Positions 11,174 to 22,345 of a stretch of DNA of 64,000 nucleotides are shown piece after piece (position 1 is the stretch's first letter; every line of letters begins with the position of its first letter). The position numbers and the translations under genes are program-made. The notes under the pieces are model-generated. The model had not been told where the DNA came from and ran no database searches. It saw only the letters and a list, made by a program, of their open reading frames with translations. Source of the stretch: Dryocosmus kuriphilus (Eukaryota; Arthropoda; Insecta; Hymenoptera; Cynipidae); assembly GCA_038277395.1 (NCBI GenBank), contig CM076189.1:211522011-211586010 (forward strand). The letters are read 5' to 3'.

Positions 11174-13999
11174 ATATTGTTGCGAATTTTTACCTCCATA
11201 TTAATTAGTCAAAACCACAACATTACTATGGTACTGCTTCCTATTGATCTCAAATATAAATCGAAACTAAACTTCGAAATCAAACAAAACCAAATCTCAA
11301 AAAAAAGAACTCAAGTTTCGGGCACCAGGTCTTTTCGCGACCACTCAATTCAATAATCAGAAATCTCAACAATTAAATTCTCTAAATAATACTCTCAACA
11401 AAGCAAACCTCAATAAATTTATGAAAGCAGTTTAACCAGATCGCACGCGGTTAGCTCATGTTCGGCGCTGGGGGTGGTTCGTCAATAAACAAGGCTCATT
11501 TTACTATAAACATCTGTTCGTATATTTAACAAATTCATTAAAAGTGAATAAATAGGCAAGGATTATGGATCAAATTTTCCTGAAAATAATTTTACACCAG
11601 TAGAGATTCTTCAATATTATTTCAATTCTCGACGATTCTCGACAATTCTAGTATTTCTAAAACAAAGGATCGGAAACCTAAATAATAGAGAGATGGTCTT
11701 ATACAATTCAAAATCATAAAATAACTATCAGCCTTAACTCGACTTAAAGAATCTAGCTTCTAGACGCGGTGCTCCATGAAACGAATTTTGTCAAACGGAA
11801 TTCTAACTCAAAATTATTTCATACAATTTTCTCTAAAAGTCAATTGACAAATTCGGATGAACACAGGATAAATCTAATTAATTGCTCCAAGATTGATTTT
11901 TCCCCAAAAACTCGAAATCGAACTTGATACATAGCAAAACTCAATGCTACCAGAAAAGTTACAATTTACTCATGCTACCAGCAAAATTCATATGTGCTAC
12001 CAGCAAAACTCAAACCACACGGCGAAATTAAGGTAACTCAAATTTAAAATATGCTTCCAGCAGATCTTTAAATTTAGTAAATATCAGAAAATGCTACCAG
12101 CAAAACCCAAAATTGTGCTACACAGCAAAACCCATAAATGTTACCTGCAAAACCCAAAAATGTGCTACACAGCAAAACCCATAAATGTGCTACACAGCAA
12201 AACCCATAAATGTGCTACACAGCAAAACCCAGAAATGTGCTACACAGCAAAACCCATAAATGTGCTACACAGCAAACCCATAACGTGCTATACAGCAAAA
12301 CCCATAAATGTGCTACACAGCAAAACCCATAAACGTGCTACACAGCAATAATTCACGATAAAATAACCCAAAATCTACAATATTGGCAACAACTACATTA
12401 CTTAACACCCAAATTAGACTATTCTGAGCTCAACCGCAATAAAGGGAGACATAACCTAAAATTCTGACACGTGGTCACTCGAAAATCTAAAGACTCGACC
12501 CGTTAATTCTTGCGAAATTATTTTCATTACTCGACTCACTTAGACATTTTCCGATAAAATATAATATATGATTCAAAAAAAATAAACTAACTGTAACTCG
12601 ATAAGAAACATTCGAATCAAAAATTCGCTCGAAAATAATGAACGACTCTGGCGTCGACAATTACGCGTTTAATTTTACAAAACTCGATTCTGGAAAACAA
12701 AAAAAATTCATGGCGCCTCGACAGTAATAAAACACAAGCCATGCATGGGAGAAATCACAAAATTAGGGGACTCGACTCTGGACTCAGTCCAACAATCTCG
12801 GAACAAAATAAAACAAAAGTTTCCAACAGGATATAACTCACAAATTTCATCGAAACCATCGTTCAAATAATCAGGTTATAATTCACAGAAATTCAAAATT
12901 TTAATTTAAATATTCAGACCACAATCCATAAAATTCACAATCACAATTCAAATAATCAGGCCACAATTCAAACTTATTTTTCTCGACTACAGTACTAATA
13001 ATTTTCTTGAGAAGGTTCGTAGTAAATTTTATCTAAGATACATTTTTACTCGACCGAAAAGAATGTATAATTCAAAATATTCTTGACAAAGTAAACTCGG
13101 AAACACATTTCTCGACATCTTGTTCAAATTTATTTTTGTAACGCCACCCATAAAATTCGAAATCACAATTCCAATATTCAACTTAGGTCCAGTCACCGAA
13201 TCCCATCTCGACATGGCGTTATTACGAACTAGAACTCGAATTTTTCTTTGGCCACGTGTCAAAGTGGTATATCGCTGTTCTAAGAGTAATCTGTTAGGCC
13301 TTACCTGGAGAAACAGTATCAGTTATGTTGGTTTTAACTTTTAGCCGTATTACGCGCGTACTTGGAGACAAGAATAATGCCAACGAAAATGGTATCGCGG
13401 TTCACTCGGTGGTGGTCAGTCGAGAAGAAGGAACGTAGCGACCAGCGGCTCGGGATTCTGCTTTCCCTTGCATGCCCTTTCTTTTTCAATCTTCTTGATT
13501 GGTGGAGTTCCAGTTGCGGAGACGGGGTGTGTAGCGGGCGAAGCAGTACCGTACTGACTAAAGGCATGTTATTCTCCCCGTATTTCTCTTGAGACCAAAC
13601 AGTTCAAGAAGGCCCATGGGAATATTCCAATCCGCAGTAAAGACTTCAGCCATAAAAGAATTTATCGAGGCTTTACTTGTAATAGTACATCCTTCCTTCT
13701 ATTCATTGGAGAATGATCGAATGAATTTTAAATGGTTGGATTGAACATCTTAAATGGCAATTTATGTCCCAAACAATTTTAAAAGATCCTCGGTGTCCTC
13801 TGTTATCGCTCGATGTCTCGGTGAATTTGAGTCGATAGAAAAAAAAATAAAAATACGAACAAAATGAGTACTTAAAATTAGAAAATCTTAAATTTAGGCC
13901 TAATCATGTAGTCACCGTACCACAACCGAGTTTCTCGTTTGATACTCGAAAATATGAATCTAATACTCTTGTGAGTTGCAAAAATTTTGCAACATCACA
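11174..13999. mobile_element. LTR-like insertion in LINE A (2.8 kb, non-coding)
   Basis: Comparison with LINE B shows that this whole stretch is an insertion. It is flanked by a direct GAAGT (11169-11173 and 14000-14004), a 5-bp duplication as made by retroviral-type integrases. Close to its ends are inverted TGTTGCGAATTTTT and AAAAATTTTGCAACA words. No gag or pol motif is readable. A GC-rich patch with several short frames lies at 13340-13600. A solo LTR or a non-autonomous LTR element (TRIM/LARD-like) fits best; the extra bases between the duplication and the TG/CA termini (ATAT on the left, TCACA on the right) are unexplained. Confidence 0.55.
11935..12352 (+). repeat. 25-bp minisatellite (GTGCTACACAGCAAAACCC...)
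   Basis: Perfect to near-perfect tandem units of 25 bp (GTGCTACACAGCAAAACCC plus ATAAAT) from about 12095 to 12352, preceded by diverged units with GCTACCAGCAAAA from 11940. One unit is a few bases short near 12280. The array yields a long open frame only because variant units avoid the TAA; this is not a gene. There are no unique spacers, so it is not a CRISPR. Confidence 0.85.
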
Positions 14000-14004
14000 G
14001 AAGT

Positions 14005-14740
14005 TAGCGAATCGAAGACAAAATATTTGACCGTCGACAGATCAGAACAAAGCAATGAAGAGGGGGATCTAATGGCCGGAAATATAAAATTTGAAAGAGT
14101 TAATGAGTAAATACCTCGAGACTATTATGACTAGCGACAATAACGTTAAAACCGAAATCAACAGGCGGCTGCACGCTGGCAATGGGTATTACTATGCAAC
14201 AAATATATTATTAAAATCGCGATCGTTATCTAGAAACATCAAAGTAAGAATTTATAAAACGATAATAATGCCGGTTCTCATGTACGGGGCGAAATATTGG
14301 TGCTGACGAAAAGAGAGGAGAACAGGTTTAGAGTGTTCGAAAATAAAGTACTTAGAAAACTCTATGGGACAAAAAGGGACGAAGAGACTGGTGAATGGAG
14401 AAAACTGCATAATGATGAGCTGCATGCACCCTACGAGTCAGTAAATATTAATAGAGTAATGAAAGCGCGCAAATTAAGCTGGGCGGGACATGTAGCAAGA
14501 ATGGGCAACGAAAGAACAGTGGCGTGAGTTTTAAGAGGGAAACCGATTAGTAAGAGACCTCTAGACGACCGAGAAACAGATGGGGAAAAACGTCAGGGAC
14601 GCTCTAAAAGAGCTAGGACATGATTACTTAAACTGGATGGAGAATGCACAGGGTAGAGATGCATGGCGGCTCTGGATAGCTGAGGCAATGCACTTCCGAG
14701 TTCGCAAAGCTACACTATAATAATAATAATAGTAATAACC
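14005..14740 (+). pseudogene. LINE A C-terminal region and (TAA)n tail
   Basis: Continues the RT ORF after the insertion: ESKTKYL, then INRRLHAGNGYYYATN (thumb region), MPVLMYGAKYW, VLRKLYGTKRDEETGEW, LHNDELHAPYES, and the typical RKLSWAGHVARMGNERTVA and DAWRLWIAEAMHFR ends. Reading needs frame changes near 14100, 14300 and 14527. It ends at a tail of TAA units with one TAG (14718-14740). The TAA tail touches the RLE LINE that follows. Confidence 0.8.
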
Positions 14741-17700
14741 CAGCGTCCGGGTTTTTTCGGATGGGGCCTTTGACCAGGCCACCGGGCGCGTCCTCAGGTT
14801 GTGGATAGAGGAGTCCTGTACCAAGGAATTCTGCTGAATATGGCTACAAAGTTAAATAAGCAGCCGCGGACAATGGTCCAGGGATGGTCCCGAAGGAATA
14901 ACCCCCAAGTCATGGGTGTGAACTACCGTGCTTAAGGCTGCATGGCACCAGGGATGTGGTGTCATAAACGGTGTCTCTAGGATACAGGGTCGCCTCCTAG
15001 AGTATTTAGACCTTACCCTCGCATGCGGGGCTCTGCGGGGGCGGACCTCCCTTTCCCTAGCTAACAAAAACCCTTATGGAAAATTTGAAGAAGTTCATGA
15101 AGCGGTGGTCGCTACCTGAAGATCGTCGGGTCCCCACTAATGACACCGATGGAGGTGTAAATATTCGGTATGACAACGGCGAGTTGCGTGATGGACAGGC
15201 AACTTGGTCCATGTCACCCGAAGAAAATTCTGTCCAGTCAGAACATCGGCAAAAGGCGACTATGTGACCAGGCACAACTGCTGATGATGCTTCGGGCGAT
15301 ACTGAACGTCCGACCACTTCAGCAGGAATGTCGCAGCAGCGCATCAACTTTCAACCTCAGCATGATGAGTGTTTGATGCGCTGCAAATTTGAAAATGAGT
15401 TAGGTGCGACCACTGCTTCACAGGACGGATAGCCTTTCACCGAAAATTTGTGGAAAGATTTCCGGAATTACCGACAGTAACAGGAGATGACCTTAGTCGG
15501 AGAACACTTTTGATAACTCAGGAGAATCTCCTGCACAGAAGAACCATCAACCGAATAAGATCTGAGGTTGAAACCGCACTCCAACAACAACAGGTGGGTA
15601 CACAGACCAGAAAGCGAATATCATGGAAAACCATAAATAATGATGTGGTCAGATGTCACTTTGAAGCTTTTTTCGGCGGGGGGGTTGTGACGTATGAGCA
15701 ACATCGTCTGTTCATAGACCTTCATCCGGATTTGGCTTCGAGGGTGACCCCTCAACATCTAGCTGACCAATTCCGCTCAATCTAGCGTCGTAAGCTCCTT
15801 TCCATGGTCGAAATTGAAAATATCAAGAGGCGAGTGCAACAACAACTTGCGCTCCCCGAAATAAGCCCCATGGAGGCGGTCGAGTGGGAGATTCTGCCTG
15901 GAATACAAGACGCTACAAATGGCCAGGAGCTTGACCCGGGGGATGTGGAACGAAGACTGTCACATAGTCGTCAGTTTTTAGGGCTTCATCCCGCGGACCA
16001 GGCCCTTGCAGACCCGATTGAAGAGCTCAATGAGGAGAGCTTGCGTCTTTTAGGGTACTTCACTGATCCCATCATAGAGTTTACGGAACAGGAACCATCC
16101 CAAAAGGAGTGGTCTTCCAAAATTTAGGAAAAACAACGACCTTCTCCGGTTATTTGGCAGCTTAAACAACCATATATTGCCTCTGTTCCTGCGTCAAGAC
16201 ATGAGCTTACAGCAGTTGCAGACTATTGCATATTGCGCTGCCGTCGTATGTTCCAGGACGTTGAGCATCAAAATCAAGCCTAGGGGAAATAACACCTACT
16301 TCCCCAGGAGTAAGTCAGATCCTCCGTGGAAGTTTAGGCTTCAAAACGAAGTCAGCAAAGTAAGAGCTAAACTTGGTTGGTTGTACCAATTTAGAAAGGG
16401 CAATCGGGCACAGAAGCTGACTCGCCACGTGGAGGAAATCCTTCGTGCACTTAACATCAATCCAAGAATATCTAAAGATCTGGACGAAGTAATTGACTTC
16501 TTTAGACGTTGGAGGGACTAGAGACTAGGACTAGGGACTCATTAGACTTTGTCCTGTCAGCACTTCTGCGACGCTTCAAGCGGTCTACCGAGAGAGGTTC
16601 TGACAACAAGACCTTCCTACAGAATGAAAAGAAATTTTACCGTAAACTTTCTGATGGGGAAATCAATAATGCCAGTGAACCCCCAAGTGCTGAGGAGATG
16701 GCTGGATATTGGTCAGGTATCTGGTGTAATCATGTGTCAAGTGATCTGGACACGCCGTGGCTTGACCTCGAAAAGGACAGAGTTTCAGAACTGCCTGCGA
16801 TGGATGATCTATCTATCACAGCTTCTGAGGTAACTCGCATCCTAAAGAGGGCAAATAACTGGAAGGCGGCTGGTGCGGAAGGGGTGCATAGTTTCTGGTA
16901 CAAGTATCTGGTGGCCTTGCACCCCGCCCTTGCAGGCGCCCTTCAGGCCATTCTAGACAATCCGGAACTTATGCCTTCCTTCATGACAGAGGGAGTCACG
17001 TATATGATACCAAAAAAACCAGATCCTAATAGTCCTAAAGACTATCGACCAATTGCCTGCCTTTCCACACTCTACAAGTGTCTCACGGCTATTATATCCG
17101 AAGGCATCTATAAACATTGCGAGGAGAACAAGGTCCGCACACAAGAAGAAAAGGATCTCTGTCGAGGCTCCCGTGGTTGCAAGGACTTGGTTACAATTGA
17201 CACTGTGGCCGTGTTGCATGCGAAGCACCACCAACGTAATTTGCATATGGCCTACATTGACTATAAACAGGCTTTTCCCTCGGTGCCCCACGACTATTTG
17301 CTTGAGGTCCTAAGGATATATAAGATCTGTCCACGCGTGATTCAACTTCTGGATCACGCAATGAGCACCTGGTGCACGAAAATCAGGTGTTTTAGTCGTG
17401 AAGCCGCGAGGGACACTCAGTCCTTGTCAATTAAACGAGGTATCTTCCAAAGTGACTGTTTCAGTTCATTATGGTTCTGTTTAGCCTTAAACCCTTTAAG
17501 CAGGACACTTAACACCACGTCCTATGGGTTCAATATTATGGCGGGAGTGTCTGAATCTCAGCTCACTCACCTCCTTTATATGGATGACCTTAAGATTTAT
17601 GCTGGCTCAGAGTCCAAGCTGCAAGACTCTCTCAACATCTTACTGCAGTTTTCCAGCGACATCAGGACGAATCTGGGCCTGGATAAATGCAGGAAAATGC

Positions 17701-19449
17701 ATTTATCCCGTGGAGAGAGATGATCACACCACTGGAGGCTGATGATCATGATCTAATACAGACGATGATTGTTGGGGAGTCGTATAGGTATCTCGGTATA
17801 TTGCAGGCAAGAGGACCACTCCTGTCTGCAATGAAAAAGGCACTTAAGACTTCCTTTTCGAGACGACTGAGTTCGATCATGTCTACCGGTCTCACTGCTA
17901 AGAACATCACCAAAGCAATTAACACCTTTGCTATCCCTCTCCTAACATACTCCTTTGGGTTATTATTGTGGTCTGAAACAGATCTTGAGGCTTTAAACCG
18001 AATCATCCGCGTGAAAATGTCTGAGCATCGGATGCATCACGAGAGGATGGCTGTGGAGAGAATAGTCCTACCGCGCAAGCTTGGGGGTAGAGGGGTTTTG
18101 GACGTTCGACGGCTTTGTGACTCACAGGTTACACAGCTACGCGAATACTTCCTCAACAGGACGAATATCCCACTCTACGACTACATCTGCAGAGTAGACC
18201 TGTACACCCCTCTTAAGCTTGCAGTTGCTGATTACCAAAACATCGGACACCTAACTGTTGAACAACTTAATGCTCAATGGCGTGGTAAGCAACTGCATGG
18301 CAAGCACCCTCAAATACTAGATCTTCCATGCGTAGATACTAATGCTTCAAACCTCTGGCTAAAGCGGGGAGAACTCTTTCCGGAAACGGAGGGGTTCGTT
18401 ATTGCTATCCAAGATGGAGTAATGAATACGAGGAACTACCAAAAGCATGTCCTCAATTTTAAGGCAGTCATTGATAAATGCCGCCTCTGTGGTAATCCAA
18501 ATGAGACAATCGAGCACATCATTGATGGCTGTACGATGCTTGCCTCGTAAGAATATACCCACAGACACAATGATGTTGCAGGGATTATCCACCAACAGAT
18601 TGCTCTAAATCTTGGTTTGCTAGAGGAACGTAAGCCTTATTATAAATACTCCCCTGTAAGAGTACTAGAGAACGAACATCATCTCCTCTACTGGGACAGG
18701 ACTATCCTGACAGACCACCTGGTCAGGCATAATCACCCAGACGTCCTCTGGTGGAACAAACATGAGCAACATGTCAGAATTATTGACATTAGTGTTCTCT
18801 TAAACCACAATATCCAACTTCAATACACTGAGAAGATCCAGAAGTATGCGGAGTTGCGGCAGGAGATCATGGCCGTGTGGAGGGTGAAGAAGGTCACCAT
18901 TCACCCGGTAGTAATCTCCTCCACAGGGAACGTTCACGTGAGATGCATCCAGCACTTGGAAGACCTGGGAGCTGGGAATTTTTACATCTTATACAGAAGG
19001 CGATATTACTTAACACCTGCCGCATCGTCCGGAGTTTTATGGGCGTTACCAATGATAGCGGCTAATCGTCTTCTGTAAAAAAGGCTATCCCACGTACATT
19101 TTAAAAGTTGACATCCCCACGTTATGCACTTTTAATATTTAAAAAATTTTTTTTGACAGAGTTTTATTTAGTTTTATTATCATGTCTTGACTTTTAATTA
19201 TTTTTGTTCTTGTTATTATCATTATTATTATGTTCGCTATCGTGTCGTGTATGTCCGTGTACGTTTGTGAAGTTATGTGTGTTGTCCACTGCTCGAAATA
19301 TTATTATATTAATTGAGTCGTTGGTCTCAGATTCTGGTTTTTGCCCCCTTGGCACCTGGGATAAGCAATATCGCTTGAAATTTATAACATTAAAAAAGAA
19401 TTGAGGACAAATGTCTCTGATAATGTTGCCTGTAAGGGAGCATTGTTCG

Positions 19450-19486
<37 letters not shown>

Positions 19487-19495
19487 GAGCAATGG
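14741..19495 (+). mobile_element. RLE-type LINE (R2/R4/Dong-like group)
   Basis: A non-LTR element with one long ORF (15076-19078) that has RT followed by a zinc knuckle and a restriction-like endonuclease at its C terminus, the layout of the early-branching R2/NeSL/R4 groups. The 5' leader (14741-15075) is GC-rich (AGCGTCCGGG, CGCGTCCTCAGG). The 3' side ends in 43 A (19453-19495). The 5' junction lies in a (TAA)n tract and another (TAA)n tract occurs at 19765-19787. Dong elements of this group are known to use TAA repeats as target; here that is inference. Confidence 0.8.
15076..19078 (+). pseudogene. RLE LINE polyprotein (RT, zinc knuckle, endonuclease)
   Basis: Chosen start: ATG of MENLKKFMKRW. 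The frame changes near 15268, 16127, 16521 and 17720, with in-frame stops near 15783 and 18548. RT motifs: NNWKAAGAEGVHSFWYKY, KDYRPIACLSTLYKCLT, MAYIDYKQAFPSVPHD (catalytic D), IKRGIFQSDCFSSLWFCLA and LLYMDDLKIYAGS (YMDD intact). The C-terminal part has a CCHC knuckle (CRLCGNPNETIEHIIDGC, about 18480) and then the RLE: NHPDVLWWNKHEQHVRIIDI, with the PD...D pair, and the downstream EKIQKYAEL strand. The protein would nick its DNA target and copy its RNA there. Core residues of RT and RLE survive, so decay is moderate. Confidence 0.85.
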
Positions 19496-19790
19496 TTCTT
19501 CGGGCGTCTGTTTGAGACATTTGTGAATTTCCTCAATTCAGAAAAAAAACCCCATACTTCAGGAATCACTTTACGCCTGAGCAAAAGCTGCAATGCTTCA
19601 TGGTCCAGAGCAGGATTATTTTAATTATTTGACGAATGCGGAAGCAGAATAATTTTTGAAACCGCATCTGACACAAACGAATCTACTAAGCACTTGCCGC
19701 GTTCGCGACCGTGTTTGGTAGCGAAGTACCGGGCCATGAGTACCTGTGGGAGGATGTGGGCCCATAATAATAATAATAATAATAATATAT
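19496..19790. repeat. Unassigned segment ending in (TAA)n
   Basis: About 270 bp of mixed sequence (CGAGCAATGGTTCTTCGG to AGTACCTGTGGGAGGATG) that ends in eight TAA-type units at 19765-19787. It could be the 3' end of another LINE, or the true 3' region of the RLE LINE with the A-tract internal to it. I see no coding motif. Confidence 0.4.
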
Positions 19791-20914
19791 TTAAAAAATA
19801 ATACATTATCAGTATCAATTAGTAGTTTTCCACTATCAAATTAGTAATTTTCTACTGTACCAAATATAGTTGAATATTCAAACAAAACAAAACAAAATCC
19901 ATAAAATAGATAAATTTTCAATTGAAAAAGATTAAATCTCAATTAAAAATGGAGCAGCTAAATTTTGAACAAAAAGGTTCATTTTGAACCAAAAATATTT
20001 GAATTTTTAAGCATAAAAGAATTAAATTACATCCAAAATATTTGATATTTTCTTTCAAAAATGTTCATTTTCAAAACAAAGAAATTTTTAACACAAAATA
20101 GTTATATTTTTAACCAAATTATTAATTTTAAACTAAATAGTTTAATTGCTATTAACAAAATATTACAATATTTTAAAATATTTTTACCTGCTCTGCATAT
20201 ATATTAAAAAGATTTATGAATTTCTTATTTTTTATCATGGCCCTTGTCACGCTACATCAGGTAGAGGCTATTTCGGTTTAAAGTGAATACCTATGGCAAA
20301 TACATTCCTTCGTTTTTTAGTTTTATATTTTCATGCTCTCTAGGGTTGGACTTAAATTTTTTTTAAATATTTTGGGCGGTTCGGGAAGTTTTTGTTTCTC
20401 AAAAATCTGCTTGTCTAAAATGGTCAACTTTTTGTTAATCACCCATATGTGAATTTATTTAGGGCAGTATAATAAATGTATTGTATAAAAGAAGAGTAAA
20501 TTTAAATAAGCAAAAAACTTCTTCTGATTTTCAGAATATTTCTAAGACATTTAATTATATTATTATATTATTTAAATTTCATACCTGGTATGGGATGAAT
20601 ACAACTGCTAAATCTTCATCAATAATTTAACGTAATTTGTGTTTTTTCATATCTATTTACTTATAACATAAATAAGTTTAATGGGATATTTTACAAAATG
20701 AAGGAGGAATGAAAAAAAAAAGTTTTGTCAAAAAGAATTTAATCAAAAATACTGAATGTACAAGACGCAATATAATATTCTTATTTTTTGATGACATTCA
20801 TTAAAATACTTTTTGTCTTAGAATAACAATCTCAATCCGAGCGGCGGAATAGAGTGGCCATGTAAATCTCAAATCGAGTGAGGAAATGTAAAATGAATTT
20901 ATAATTATGAGGTT
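19791..20914. other. AT-rich DNA with minisatellite
   Basis: 19850-20175 carries the TTGAAAA-type minisatellite on the reverse strand (ATTTTCAATTGAAAAAG, AACAAAAAGGTTCATTTTG). The rest to 20914 is AT-rich without a recognisable gene. Confidence 0.45.
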
Positions 20915-21161
20915 GTGTATACTCCACCGGTACCGGTAAAAAAAGATTGTTTACCGGTACAGACAAAAAATTTTTTATCGGCAATGGAAAGCGTGAGAGG
21001 TGTAACTGAAAGTATTTCTGCTCCTAGTCACTAGAGTGTCTTCTCACTCCCTTCAATACAATGGATACCTTGCTACCCTGGTGTAACTTCAGTATTTCTG
21101 TCACGTACGATTTCGAAACAACCGGTAAAAAAATATTTACCGGTTTCGTCAGTGTATACAC
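20915..21161. mobile_element. MITE, copy 2
   Basis: The better preserved copy. Left end GTGTATACTCCACCGGTACC with ACCGGTAAAA close by; right end TTTACCGGTTTCGTCAGTGTATACAC. The terminal GTGTATAC words and inner ACCGGTAAA words are inverted with respect to each other. The middle carries GTAACTGAAAGTATTTCTGC and CAATACAATGGATACC as in copy 1. No coding capacity; superfamily unassigned. Confidence 0.75.
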
Positions 21162-22119
21162 TTCGAATAATTAAAGCATCACAGTTTCTCAGCAGCTGGC
21201 CCAATTGAAGTAAAAGTTTTCAGAAGATTTATTTGGACCTTTATGAAAATTCCATCTTTTGGAAAATTGTTCTAACTTACAGTTACATCGATATACTTTG
21301 CCTCTGAAGATATTCAAATGATATTTATGAGACTGTTCAGAAAAAAGTTATTCACTTTTTTTAATACAAATAAATATAAATTTTGATTTTACTGACACTT
21401 CCATAATAGTCTAACAAATAAAAGCTCCAAGTTTTAAATCAAAATTCCGAAAACTTTTGAGATTTAGAGCGAGTTGAAGCAAAACAACACGAAAAATTGT
21501 CGTCTCTCAAAAAAGATATTTTTTATATTTATTTTCGAAGCGGAAAACGTGAGAAGTTTTTACAAAAAAAGATACTCAATAGAAGTTTCTATAAAAATAT
21601 ATGTTTCAAAAATAAAAATTTTAATTCTTTTTCAAAAAAGGCAGTCTGCGGCCAACTGAAAGCTGCTAATCATTTTATATCACCTTCTACGTTGCGGCGG
21701 TTTACTTAATTATAACTATTACACAAACTAACTGATTCGAGGACTGAAGAGTGAAAATAATTTATTATCCGATTATTTATTGTTCTCGTCTAAAATAATT
21801 TTATAGTACTGAAGTTAAATTCTAAATAATAATATCTTTAATAATGATAATAATTTTTTTAATGCAGGTTTCTCTTATGCGTATATTCTTATTTTAAAGA
21901 GTTTGAATGTATTTTTTCTTGAAATATAATCGATTTCTTTTAGGCAGTTCGATTATAATGCGGAGTTAACTCTAAAGTAAAATTATAATTTTGCAATTAA
22001 ATACACTAACATAGATCATTCAAAACTCGTTAAAAGGGGTGCGTTCATCATTTTAATTTATCCTTCAAATTTTTTAATGTTTCTAAGTTATTGAGTGGTT
22101 TTTCAGTTTAATGACATTA
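21162..22119. other. AT-rich non-coding DNA
   Basis: Nothing recognisable. Open frames near 21474-21709 are lysine/isoleucine-rich and consistent with AT-rich noise. Confidence 0.4.
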
Positions 22120-22345
22120 AAAAGTCATGTTCAAAACACCAAAAACTAATGTTATTTATATACAAGGTGCTGTTTTATCCAGAGACATCGAAATACATCA
22201 AGAAATACGCATCCCACCAAAAAAATGTTTGTAATAAAAACTTTTTATTTTCTAGGGGGAAAAGCGAATTTGAAAAATGTATCCTAAGCCCCACCCCCTG
22301 GGGAAGGAGGGGGGTAACTTTAAAATTTCAAATAGGAAACCCTAT
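22120..22345 (+). repeat. Outer inverted arm (left) of a composite repeat
   Basis: Matches the reverse complement of 26035-26280: shared words are AGACATCGAAATA, AAGAAATACGCATCC, AATAAAAACTTTTTATTTTC and a C/G-rich stretch CCCCACCCCCTGG. Between the arms lie a DDE transposon and a Rep-A copy, giving a palindromic layout of about 4.1 kb. Confidence 0.6.

Larger units (their letters stand above)
7150..14740 (+). mobile_element. LINE A: APE-type non-LTR retrotransposon, nested and dead
   Basis: A near full-length LINE with a 5' leader (about 7150-7705), endonuclease (7706-8700), RT (9974-11173), C-terminal region (14005-14710) and a 3' (TAA)n tail. Two later elements split it at 8708-9971 and 11174-13999. 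It is collinear with LINE B (52829-59770). Compared with B it lacks about 70 bp of the endonuclease between 7966 and 7967, at a shared TTTC/TGC junction. The endonuclease plus RT order and microsatellite tail suit the RTE/jockey-like group; I do not assign a clade. Many stops and frameshifts make it inactive. Confidence 0.85.

Noticed and set aside
12091..12351. 86-codon open frame of repeated KPINVLHS-type residues
   Set aside because: It is only the translation of a 25-bp minisatellite inside a non-coding insert.
12095..12352. CRISPR-like look of a regular array
   Set aside because: Units are directly adjacent with no unique spacers, and the context is a eukaryotic transposon.
17746..18006. 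Minus-strand open frames inside the RLE LINE
   Set aside because: Overlap clear RT and RLE motifs on the plus strand; they have no motif of their own.
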